From: an uncultured Chloroflexota bacterium
GTDB taxonomy: Bacteria; Chloroflexota; Anaerolineae; Aggregatilineales; Phototrophicaceae
Length of the DNA stretch: 9,850 nt
Direction: 5' to 3'
Assembly: GCA_937864975.1 (NCBI GenBank)
Contig: CALMDI010000484.1
Span: 1-9,850 of the forward strand
Position 1 is the first letter of the stretch; each line of letters opens with the position of its first letter. This document shows, in pieces, positions 1 through 5,829 of this stretch. The notes below the pieces were generated by a model that was not told the origin of the DNA, ran no database searches, and worked only from the letters and a program-made list of their open reading frames with translations. A program made the translations under genes and the position numbers.

Positions 1-1
1 C

Positions 2-1966
2 GCCTCCGTGCGCGACCAGCGAGCGCGTGACCTGCGGGCAATGGGACGCCTCTCGGCGCCGATGATTCGTCGTAAGGGCGAACCGGGTTTTCAGCCCATC
101 TCGTGGGACGACGCGCTTAACTTGATTTCCGAGCGAATCCGCGCGACAGACCCGAACCGCCTGTACTTCTACCTGACCAGCCGGGGCATTCCCAACGAAA
201 CCTATTACGCCGTTCAGAAGGCGGTACGCGCGCTGCGGACAAACAACCTCGATAACGCCGCGCGAATCTGCCACTCGCCCAGCACGTTCGGCTTGAAGTC
301 CGCGCTTGGGGTGGGGGGTACAACCTGTTCGTACAGCGACCTCATCGGCACCGATCTCGTCACCTTTCTCGGCTCGAACGTGTCCAGCAACCAGCCGGTT
401 ATGATGAAGTATCTCTTTCATGCCAAGCGAGCCGGGACTCAGATCGTTTCCGTGAACCCCTACCGCGAGCCAGGTATGGATGCCTACTGGATTCCGAGCG
501 ACCTTGAGAGCGCCATGTTCGGCACGCGCTTCACCGATCATTTCTTTCAGGTGCGCGCGGGCGGCGACATGGCATTTCTGCACGGCGCTGCCAAGCACCT
601 GATCGAGTCGGGCGCATATGATCGCTCGTTTATCGAACAGCACACCGTCGGCTTTGAAGCGCTCAAGACCTATCTGGAAGGCCTGTCGTGGGAGCAGCTT
701 GAACAGGCGACCGGCTTGCCCGCCGAGCAAATCCGCGCGTATGCGAACCTCGTCGCCCGCGCCGAGCGTGCCGTCTTCGTGTGGGGCATGGGCATCACGC
801 AGCACGTCTGCGGCGAGGACAACGTTCACGCCATCATCAATCTCGCCCTGCTCAAGGGCTTTGTGGGGCGCGAAGGCTGCGGCTTAATGCCCATTCGCGG
901 GCACTCTGGCGTTCAGGGAGGCGCGGAAATGGGCGCGTATGCCACCGCGTTCCCTGGCGGGCTGCCGATCAAGCCGGAAACGGCGGCGGCGCTGTCCGCG
1001 CAGTACGGCTTTGACGTTCCGGCTCAGCCCGGCATGACCACGCCGGAAATGCTCGACGCCGCGGCGCGGGGTGAGTTGGACGTGCTGTTCGCGGTCGGCG
1101 GCAATTTCCGGGAAGTGATGCCCGATCCGAGGGGCGCGAGCGCCGCGCTGGGCAAGATTCCGCTGCGGGTTCACATGGACATCGTGCTGTCGAGCCAGAT
1201 GTTCGTCGATCCGGCGGACACGGTGCTTCTGCTGCCCGCCGCGACGCGCTATGAAATTCCCGGCGGCGTCACCGAGACCTCCACCGAGCGCCGCGTCATC
1301 TTCAGCCCCGAAATTCCCGGCTCACGCATCCGTGACGCGCGCAGCGAGTGGGCTGTTTTAGGCGAAATCGCCGCCCGCGTTCGACCGGAGCTTGCGGGGA
1401 AGGTTCGTTTCCCATCGACACAGGCAATTCGGGATGAGATTGCGCGCGTCATCCCCCTGTACGCAGGCATTGAACGGCTGCGCGCCGAGGGCGACCAGTT
1501 CCAGTACGGCGGCGCGATGCTGTGCGAGGACTGGAACTTTCCTACACCCGACGGACGCGCGCATTTCGCCGTCGTCTCGCTGCCCGTTTCGACTGTCAAG
1601 GAGGGCGAGTTCACGCTCGTGACCCGGCGCGGCAAGCAGTTCAACAGCAATGTCCACGAGGACAAGGAAACCGCCAACGGCTTCGCACGCGATGCGGTGC
1701 TCATCAGCGCTGCCGACGCCCGGCGGCTCGGCTTGACCGACGGCGAGCCTGTCCAACTTGCCAACGACAGCGGCGCGTATCGCGGCAGGCTCCAAATTAC
1801 GGATATCGCGGTCGGGACGCTGGAAGTCTATTGGCCCGAAGCCAACGTTCTGCTCGACCCCGCCGTGCGCTCGCCGCTGGCGAAGATTCCGGCGTACAAA
1901 TCGGGCGCTGTGCGTTTGGAGCGCCTCACCGACACGACCCGCGTGCCGCCTGAGATCAAGGTGTAA
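2..1966 (+). CDS. FdhF/YdeP-family molybdopterin oxidoreductase (formate dehydrogenase alpha-like), 5' truncated
   Basis: Large catalytic subunit-like protein of the bis-MGD molybdoenzyme superfamily; the frame is open to the window edge, so the N-terminus is missing. Numbering from the GTG at position 8 (probably an internal Val). The segment AARICHSPS (residues 85-93) aligns with the active-site loop of E. coli FdhH, with Cys88 in place of selenocysteine and His89 equivalent to the catalytic His. PIRGHSGVQGGAEMG (295-309) matches the second active-site region, Arg297 being the counterpart of FdhH Arg333. A molydopterin dinucleotide-binding C-terminal domain starts near residue 530 (RRGKQFNS, then a YWPEANVL motif as in YdeP-type proteins). 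Family members are usually 700-780 residues, so roughly 100 are lost, including any N-terminal iron-sulfur ligands. The adjoining fdhD supports a formate-dehydrogenase-like role, but the substrate cannot be read from sequence; YdeP-type homologues include acid-resistance proteins of unknown substrate. Confidence 0.92.
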   Translation, partial: ASVRDQRARDLRAMGRLSAPMIRRKGEPGFQPISWDDALNLISERIRATDPNRLYFYLTSRGIPNETYYAVQKAVRALRTNNLDNAARICHSPSTFGLKSALGVGGTTCSYSDLIGTDLVTFLGSNVSSNQPVMMKYLFHAKRAGTQIVSVNPYREPGMDAYWIPSDLESAMFGTRFTDHFFQVRAGGDMAFLHGAAKHLIESGAYDRSFIEQHTVGFEALKTYLEGLSWEQLEQATGLPAEQIRAYANLVARAERAVFVWGMGITQHVCGEDNVHAIINLALLKGFVGREGCGLMPIRGHSGVQGGAEMGAYATAFPGGLPIKPETAAALSAQYGFDVPAQPGMTTPEMLDAAARGELDVLFAVGGNFREVMPDPRGASAALGKIPLRVHMDIVLSSQMFVDPADTVLLLPAATRYEIPGGVTETSTERRVIFSPEIPGSRIRDARSEWAVLGEIAARVRPELAGKVRFPSTQAIRDEIARVIPLYAGIERLRAEGDQFQYGGAMLCEDWNFPTPDGRAHFAVVSLPVSTVKEGEFTLVTRRGKQFNSNVHEDKETANGFARDAVLISAADARRLGLTDGEPVQLANDSGAYRGRLQITDIAVGTLEVYWPEANVLLDPAVRSPLAKIPAYKSGAVRLERLTDTTRVPPEIKV

Positions 1967-1968
1967 TC

Positions 1969-2832
1969 ATGGACTCCACTCGCGCCAGCAAAACAGCCGC
2001 CCAGGTCATCCGCGTCCGCGCTGACGGCGTCCGCCAGCCCGCGCGGCGGGACTACCTCGCCGGCGAAGAGCCGCTGGAAATCCGTCTGGTGAGCGGGGAA
2101 GAGATGCGGCAGCTTGCCGTCACCATGCGAACCCCCGGTTCCGACTTCGAGCTGGCGGCAGGCTTTCTGTTCGCGGAAGGGATCGTCCAGAACCGCGACG
2201 CCATTCAGAGCATCACCTACTGCGTGGATCGCGATTTGAGCGAGGAACAGCGCTATAACGTCGTCAACGTCACGCTCGCCGCCGACCGCCTGCCGGATGT
2301 GCGCGCGTTAGAGCGCCATTTCATCGTGTCCAGCGCGTGCGGCGTGTGTGGCAAGGCGAGTATCGACGCGGTGCTCGCGCGCGGGCTGCGTCCGCTCACC
2401 TCGCGGCAGACCGTCACGCCGTCGGTCATCACGGGCTTAACTGACCAACTGCGTCAGGCGCAGCGCCTGTTTGAAGTTACCGGCGGGCTTCATGCCGTCG
2501 CCCTGTTCGACCTGAACGGAACGCTGCTGGCGCTGCGCGAGGACGTCGGGCGGCATAACGCGATGGATAAGCTGGTGGGCTGGGCGCTGCTGCAAAACCA
2601 CGTTCCGCTGCGTGACCGCATCGTGCTGGTGAGCGGGCGCGCCAGCTTCGAGCTGGTGCAGAAAGCCGCCGCCGCGGGCATCCCGACGCTGTGCGCCATC
2701 TCCGCGCCGTCCAGCCTTGCCGTCAGCCTCGCGCGCCGCCTCGACATGACTCTGATCGGGTTTTTACGCGACGAACACTTCAACCTCTACTGCGGGGAAC
2801 AACGCCTCACCTTCACCGCTCAGCACGGATAG
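1969..2832 (+). CDS. fdhD: FdhD, sulfurtransferase for formate dehydrogenase maturation
   Basis: Cytoplasmic accessory protein that passes sulfur from the cysteine desulfurase IscS to the molybdenum cofactor, as needed for active formate dehydrogenase. Length 287 residues, near the family norm. Visible signatures: SSACGVCGKAS (121-131) with the essential cysteine pair Cys124 and Cys127; GGLHAVALF (172-180); REDVGRHNAMDK (190-201); VSGRASFE (221-228); and a typical C-terminal SAPSSLAV...GFLRDEHFNLY block (246-274). The ATG lies two bases after the stop codon of the upstream oxidoreductase, so the two are almost certainly cotranscribed and probably translationally coupled; only a weak purine-rich stretch stands in for a Shine-Dalgarno. 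Both cysteines are present, so it should be functional. Its natural client is the enzyme encoded just upstream. Confidence 0.96.
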   Translation: MDSTRASKTAAQVIRVRADGVRQPARRDYLAGEEPLEIRLVSGEEMRQLAVTMRTPGSDFELAAGFLFAEGIVQNRDAIQSITYCVDRDLSEEQRYNVVNVTLAADRLPDVRALERHFIVSSACGVCGKASIDAVLARGLRPLTSRQTVTPSVITGLTDQLRQAQRLFEVTGGLHAVALFDLNGTLLALREDVGRHNAMDKLVGWALLQNHVPLRDRIVLVSGRASFELVQKAAAAGIPTLCAISAPSSLAVSLARRLDMTLIGFLRDEHFNLYCGEQRLTFTAQHG

Positions 2833-2946
2833 TTCTTACACAATGTTGGTGGACACCGAGGAGTGGTGAATATAGAGACTGACGAATACTGGCGCAATAA
2901 CACCGTCGCAGTTCGTGCTGAGCTACGCAAAACACCGCATCTGTTT
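2833..2946. other. Convergent intergenic spacer
   Basis: Spacer between the end of fdhD and the oppositely oriented kinase gene. It is less G+C rich than the genes around it. I see no credible ORF, promoter or RNA gene; the only structured element is the hairpin at its right edge, listed separately. Confidence 0.5.
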
Positions 2947-2985
2947 CCCCCTCCCTGAGTTCGGGGAGGGGGTTAGGGGGTGGGG
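2947..2985 (+). terminator. C/G-rich hairpin with overlapping G-quadruplex motif at convergent gene ends
   Basis: CCCCCTCCC (2947-2955) and GGGAGGGGG (2964-2972) form a perfect 9-bp stem around an 8-base loop. The right arm continues into four G-runs on the plus strand, 2963-2985, of lengths 4, 5, 5 and 4 separated by A, TTA and T, a canonical short-loop G-quadruplex motif. It lies 115 bases after the fdhD stop, so it could end or stabilise the fdhD transcript, though there is no U-tract for a classical intrinsic terminator. The same bases supply the last residues and TAA stop codon of the minus-strand kinase. It looks like a dispersed genomic repeat, which one window cannot prove. Confidence 0.5.
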
Positions 2986-4682
2986 TTGCCTTCGACGGGC
3001 GCCCAGGTGAGATGCACCGTCGTGCCCTTTCTCGGAGCGCTCTCAATGGTCAGCGCCGCCTGAATATCGTCCGCACGCTCCCGCATCAAATCCAGCCCCA
3101 GCCCCCCCTGCCGCTTCACAGGATCAAACCCGCGTCCATCGTCCTGAATGACCAAATCTACCCCCGCGTCCTGGCGCTGGAGCTGCACCGTCACGTTGGC
3201 GGCGTTAGCATGTTTGACGATGTTGTTGAAGGCTTCCTGGGCGATCCGGTAGAACGCCACCTGCACCACATCCGGCAGCGGTGCCCCTTCATCCGCCGTC
3301 ACGGTGATATTCAAGCGCTTGCGTGCCTGCGTCGCCGTCACCAGTTGCCGCAGCAGCTCGCCCAGGTCGGTTTTGAGCAGCGAGGCAGGATGCAATTCCA
3401 GCAGCAGCATTCGCAGTTCCGCGAGGGTGCTGCGGTTCAATCGGCTCAGCTCATCCAAATACTCCGAGATCGGCGCGGGCGCGTCCGTCCACAGCCGCGG
3501 CAGGGTTTCCGCGATGACCGACGCGGAATAGAGCGTCTGGCTGACCACATCGTGAAGCTCGCGCGCCAGCCGCTGCCGCTCCTCCAGCGCCGCGAGGGTG
3601 AGGGCGTGTTCCTGCGCCTCGCGCATGATCTGCTGCATCTGAATGCGCTGCGTCACGTCGCGGGCGACCTTGACGTAACCGCGCATCAAGCCGTCGGCGT
3701 CCAGCATCAGGCGCGTCATGCCGCTGGCGAAGAAGCGGCTGCCGTCCTTGCGAATCTTCCAGCGCTCGTCAGACGCCGAGCCGGTCTCGCGGGCGGTGGC
3801 AAGCTCGTCTTCGACCGCGCCTGCCGCGCGATCTTCGGGTACGAACAGGATCGCGCCGTTCTCGCCCAGAATCTCGGCTTCGGTGTAGCCAAACAGCCGC
3901 TCCGCGCCCGCATTCCAGCTTGTGATGCGGTTCTCGAGATCGAGAGCCAGAATCGCGTAATCTTTGGCGCTCTCGACCATCATTTCCAGCAGGGCATTGG
4001 CGTTCACAAGCTCCGCGGTGCGCTCCTGTACCTGAAGCTCAAGCTCGTCATGCGCCTGCTGGCGCGCGGCTTCGGCGCGCTTGCGCTCGCTGATATCGCG
4101 AATGAGCCAGTTCAGGCTTGCTTCTTCGGTGCGTAGGTCGCGCATCTGCGTAACTGTCAGGCTGACGTCGATTGCCGCCGCGCTTGGCTTGACGCGGAGA
4201 TGTGCGTCCCAACGAAACAATCTGTTTTCACGGGCGACATGAATCAACTGCTCGCGAAAATGGCGGCGCTCTTCGAGTGGGATGAAATTCGCAAGCGGCT
4301 TGCCAACCAGCCAGGCGGCGTCGCGCTTCAGAAGCGCCGCCGCCGCCTGGCTCGCTTCCCGGATCATTCCCAGAAGGTCGGTCACCAGGTAGGCATCGGG
4401 AGCGAGGTGGAAAAGGTCGTGATAACGCTGGCGTTCCGCGGCGGCAACGTCGTGCGCCCACAGGAGTTCTTCATACTGCTGCCGCAGTTCCTCGTCGGTG
4501 ACCCGTAATTCTTCGATGGCGGTCAGAAGCTCTTCGGAGATCTGATCGACCAGGGGGACATGATCGGGCAGCAGGTCACTAAACTGCTGGATAAGTGCCT
4601 CTACGCGACCAACCCAGAGACTAAACTTATCGGAAGCATTATTTGAGGACACCGCGCTTTGCCTTGATGACTGGCTGTTCAT
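2973..4682 (-). CDS. PAS-PAS sensor histidine kinase, HisKA_3 (NarX/DegS-like) type
   Basis: 569-residue kinase with no signal peptide or membrane segment visible, so probably a soluble sensor. Order: N-terminal coiled coil (about 45-85, with the repeated EELRVTDEELRQQ pattern common in such kinases); PAS domain 1 (about 88-200, ending RDISERKRAEA); linker coiled coil 200-235; PAS domain 2 (about 236-347, containing WNAGAERLFGY and ending RDVTQRI); HisKA_3 dimerisation domain with H-box RLARELHDVVSQ, phosphoacceptor His377; HATPase with N-box QEAFNNIVKHA (482-492), G1 DDGRGFD (514-520) and G2 GGLGL (526-530). All catalytic motifs are intact. It is transcribed after a receiver-only regulator, its probable partner, with a 161-base gap. 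No Shine-Dalgarno is seen before ATG 4682; a -10-like TACAAT sits four bases upstream. The last residues (NPTP) and the stop fall within a G-rich repeat. The ligand sensed by the PAS domains is unknown. Confidence 0.93.
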   Translation of the reverse strand: MNSQSSRQSAVSSNNASDKFSLWVGRVEALIQQFSDLLPDHVPLVDQISEELLTAIEELRVTDEELRQQYEELLWAHDVAAAERQRYHDLFHLAPDAYLVTDLLGMIREASQAAAALLKRDAAWLVGKPLANFIPLEERRHFREQLIHVARENRLFRWDAHLRVKPSAAAIDVSLTVTQMRDLRTEEASLNWLIRDISERKRAEAARQQAHDELELQVQERTAELVNANALLEMMVESAKDYAILALDLENRITSWNAGAERLFGYTEAEILGENGAILFVPEDRAAGAVEDELATARETGSASDERWKIRKDGSRFFASGMTRLMLDADGLMRGYVKVARDVTQRIQMQQIMREAQEHALTLAALEERQRLARELHDVVSQTLYSASVIAETLPRLWTDAPAPISEYLDELSRLNRSTLAELRMLLLELHPASLLKTDLGELLRQLVTATQARKRLNITVTADEGAPLPDVVQVAFYRIAQEAFNNIVKHANAANVTVQLQRQDAGVDLVIQDDGRGFDPVKRQGGLGLDLMRERADDIQAALTIESAPRKGTTVHLTWAPVEGNPTP

Positions 4683-4686
4683 AGAA

Positions 4687-4716
4687 ATTGTAACACTTTC
4701 CCGGCGAATACGTTAA
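4687..4716 (-). promoter_or_regulatory. Candidate promoter for the histidine kinase
   Basis: On the minus strand, TTAACG (4716-4711, four of six matches to the sigma-70 -35) and TACAAT (4692-4687, five of six to the -10) are 18 bases apart, with a TG one base before the -10. Transcription would start at or next to the ATG at 4682, giving a leaderless or near-leaderless message, consistent with the missing Shine-Dalgarno. Motif match only. Confidence 0.35.
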
Positions 4717-4762
4717 CTGGAACTGTGTTCAGGGTTGGCAATCGTGAGGACGACGGAGTGAC

Positions 4763-4803
4763 CGAGCCAGCCGTCCGTTAGATGCCTTCACGCCGGTGGC
4801 TCG
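4763..4803. repeat. Inverted repeat between response regulator and kinase genes
   Basis: CGAGCCA (4763-4769) pairs perfectly with TGGCTCG (4797-4803); inside, CCG (4771-4773) can pair with CGG (4794-4796) after a one-base bulge. It lies in the 161-base gap downstream of the regulator gene and could be a transcript end, a processing site or an attenuator. There is no T-tract on either side, so an intrinsic terminator is doubtful. Confidence 0.3.
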
Positions 4804-4843
4804 CGGGGAGAAGCGCTGAATTTTGCCGGGTGCAGGGGGTCGC

Positions 4844-5209
4844 TTACGCGGCGTTTGCCTCGCGAATGGCGCGGATCAGCTGGTCAGACGAGGCATATTT
4901 CGGGAGATAGGTCGAGGCGCCTGCCTTGATCGCCGCGTTCAGGTGCTCGCCGTTCATCGAGTTGCTGAGGATGATGACCGTGACTGCCGGGTCCAGCGCT
5001 TTCACCGCGAGGGTCGTGCTCGCGCCGTCGCCATCAGGCATGTACAGATCCATGATGATGACGTCCGGCTGCGCGGAGACAATCAGCGCAATCGCCTCGG
5101 CGCTGGACGCGGCTTCGCCCACGAGCGTCATGTCCGGGTGGGCGCCGAGCAGAATCGCCAGCCCCGAACGCACGCCGTCGTGATCGTCGACGATCATCAC
5201 GCGAATCAT
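4844..5209 (-). CDS. Receiver-only response regulator (NarL/FixJ-like receiver without HTH)
   Basis: 121-residue single-domain REC protein. Acidic pair Asp8-Asp9, phosphoacceptor Asp54 in VIIMDLYMPDGDG, conserved Ser82 (IILSNS) and Lys104 (YLPKYAS) are all present, so phosphotransfer chemistry should be intact. The sequence style (MIRVMIVDDHDGVRSGLAILL at the start, LIRAIREANAA at the end) is that of NarL-family receivers, which usually continue into a LuxR-type helix-turn-helix and total about 210 residues; here a TAA follows straight after the last receiver helix. The remaining 161 bases before the kinase do not encode a recognisable HTH. The ATG at 5209 has GGAG six to seven bases upstream, so the start is good. 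It follows the 99-residue gene by 39 bases and precedes the kinase, its likely phosphodonor. Output is probably by protein-protein interaction, or it serves as a phosphate sink. Confidence 0.9.
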   Translation of the reverse strand: MIRVMIVDDHDGVRSGLAILLGAHPDMTLVGEAASSAEAIALIVSAQPDVIIMDLYMPDGDGASTTLAVKALDPAVTVIILSNSMNGEHLNAAIKAGASTYLPKYASSDQLIRAIREANAA

Positions 5210-5217
5210 GCAAGCTC

Positions 5218-5239
5218 CGGCGTCAGGCGTCGGACGCCG
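5218..5239 (-). promoter_or_regulatory. Hairpin abutting the ribosome binding site of the response regulator
   Basis: CGGCGTC (5218-5224) and GACGCCG (5233-5239) form a perfect 7-bp stem with an 8-base loop; the loop itself begins with a second copy of the GGCGTC unit, so an alternative GGCGTC-G-GACGCC fold (5226-5238) competes. In the minus-strand message the stem ends on the GGAG that precedes the regulator's ATG, so folding could limit ribosome access. Structure is inferred from complementarity only. Confidence 0.3.
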
Positions 5240-5248
5240 AACGGGGGC

Positions 5249-5548
5249 TTAGTGCGACAGCAGAGACGGTGGATCGTCGCTAAAGCAGCAATCGATGACA
5301 CGCTCCAGTAACGGCAAACCTTCAGGATAGTCCTCCATCAGACGCGCGCACAGGCGTTTCCAGTGCGTCTCGTCCGTGCGATCCCGGCAGTGGCGCAGTT
5401 GATTGACGGCGTTCGCGCCCGCGCAGGCGGCATGCGGACCGTAGGCGACGCGAATTTCCTCAAGAACCTCAGCAGCGGTGGGGCTGTAAATCGCGATCAG
5501 GTGAATGTACTTCTGCGCGATCCGGGTATAAATCGAACTTTCGTCCAT
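5249..5548 (-). CDS. Cysteine-rich 99-residue protein of unknown function, first gene of the two-component operon
   Basis: I do not recognise this family. The protein is soluble in appearance, with no signal peptide or membrane segment, and looks mainly helical (for example residues 23-36, 60-72 and 78-88). It holds five cysteines in 99 residues (42, 54, 67, 87, 88) with His39, His53 and His63 nearby, a density that could serve metal, iron-sulfur or redox binding, though no known spacing motif is matched. It is preferred as real over the opposite frame because codon use resembles its neighbours, it fits head-to-tail with the response regulator (39-base gap, same strand) and it begins just downstream of the divergent regulatory region. 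The Shine-Dalgarno before ATG 5548 is weak (AAGG about 12 bases away). As leader gene of a regulator-kinase operon it may be a sensor or accessory factor; that is inference from position. Confidence 0.65.
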   Translation of the reverse strand: MDESSIYTRIAQKYIHLIAIYSPTAAEVLEEIRVAYGPHAACAGANAVNQLRHCRDRTDETHWKRLCARLMEDYPEGLPLLERVIDCCFSDDPPSLLSH

Positions 5549-5581
5549 GAGAACGCTACCTTATCTTACTACTAAACGTTG

Positions 5582-5598
5582 AATCTCGACTTGAGATT
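5582..5598. promoter_or_regulatory. Operator-like inverted repeat upstream of the minus-strand operon
   Basis: AATCTC (5582-5587) and GAGATT (5593-5598) form a perfect inverted repeat with a 5-base spacer. It begins 34 bases upstream of the start codon at 5548 and, on the minus strand, follows or overlaps weak promoter-like bases (GATAAT at 5601-5596). Could be an operator or a short 5'-UTR hairpin. Confidence 0.3.
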
Positions 5599-5698
5599 AT
5601 CGTATCTCCTCTTCGCGTCCCGATATAGACGATAGATGGACAGTTTTGCAGTAGCCAGATGGCTCGTTACATCACCGCCCTCGTAACTGAGGGAAAAG

Positions 5699-5709
5699 AG
5701 TGTTACACT
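5699..5709 (+). promoter_or_regulatory. Palindromic extended -10-like element upstream of the cheB operon
   Basis: AGTGTTACACT is a perfect palindrome (5-bp arms, one central base) and also contains a TG-n-TACACT extended -10. The bases 17 upstream (TCGTAA, 5681-5686) match the -35 consensus poorly, as is usual for extended -10 promoters or for activator-dependent ones. A near copy, one arm base different, occurs at the kinase start on the minus strand (4687-4697). It is 120 bases upstream of the cheB ATG. Candidate only. Confidence 0.35.
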
Positions 5710-5829
5710 GAATGTCTCAATAGCTCTCCCTCCAACACACGGGTGACACTGCCCGATCCGGGGCGAACAGGCACAGTCGCATCTCCATTGGCAGGGCGAT
5801 GACAGGCATTCACCGCCAGGAGCAAAATC

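Larger units (their letters stand above)
5549..5829. other. Divergent intergenic regulatory region
   Basis: The 281 bases between the minus-strand operon and the plus-strand cheB operon are A+T richer than the genes and contain no ORF I would accept. They hold the inverted repeat at 5582-5598, three GTTAC-type pentamers at 5666-5670, 5683-5687 (inverted) and 5702-5706, a CCCTC/GAGGG hairpin (5678-5682 with 5689-5693) and the palindrome at 5699-5709. Promoters for both operons must lie here. Confidence 0.6.

Noticed and set aside
3012..4136. Long plus-strand open frame (374 codons) opposite the kinase gene
   Set aside because: Shadow of the G+C-rich kinase; the product is low-complexity His/Arg/Gln-rich without domains, while the minus strand has full PAS and kinase motifs.
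4720..4843. Possible remnant of a LuxR-type HTH after the receiver (SPRE in one frame, SNGRLARSL in another)
   Set aside because: The two pieces are too close together, in different frames and interrupted by a stop; spacing does not match the HTH, so chance is as likely.
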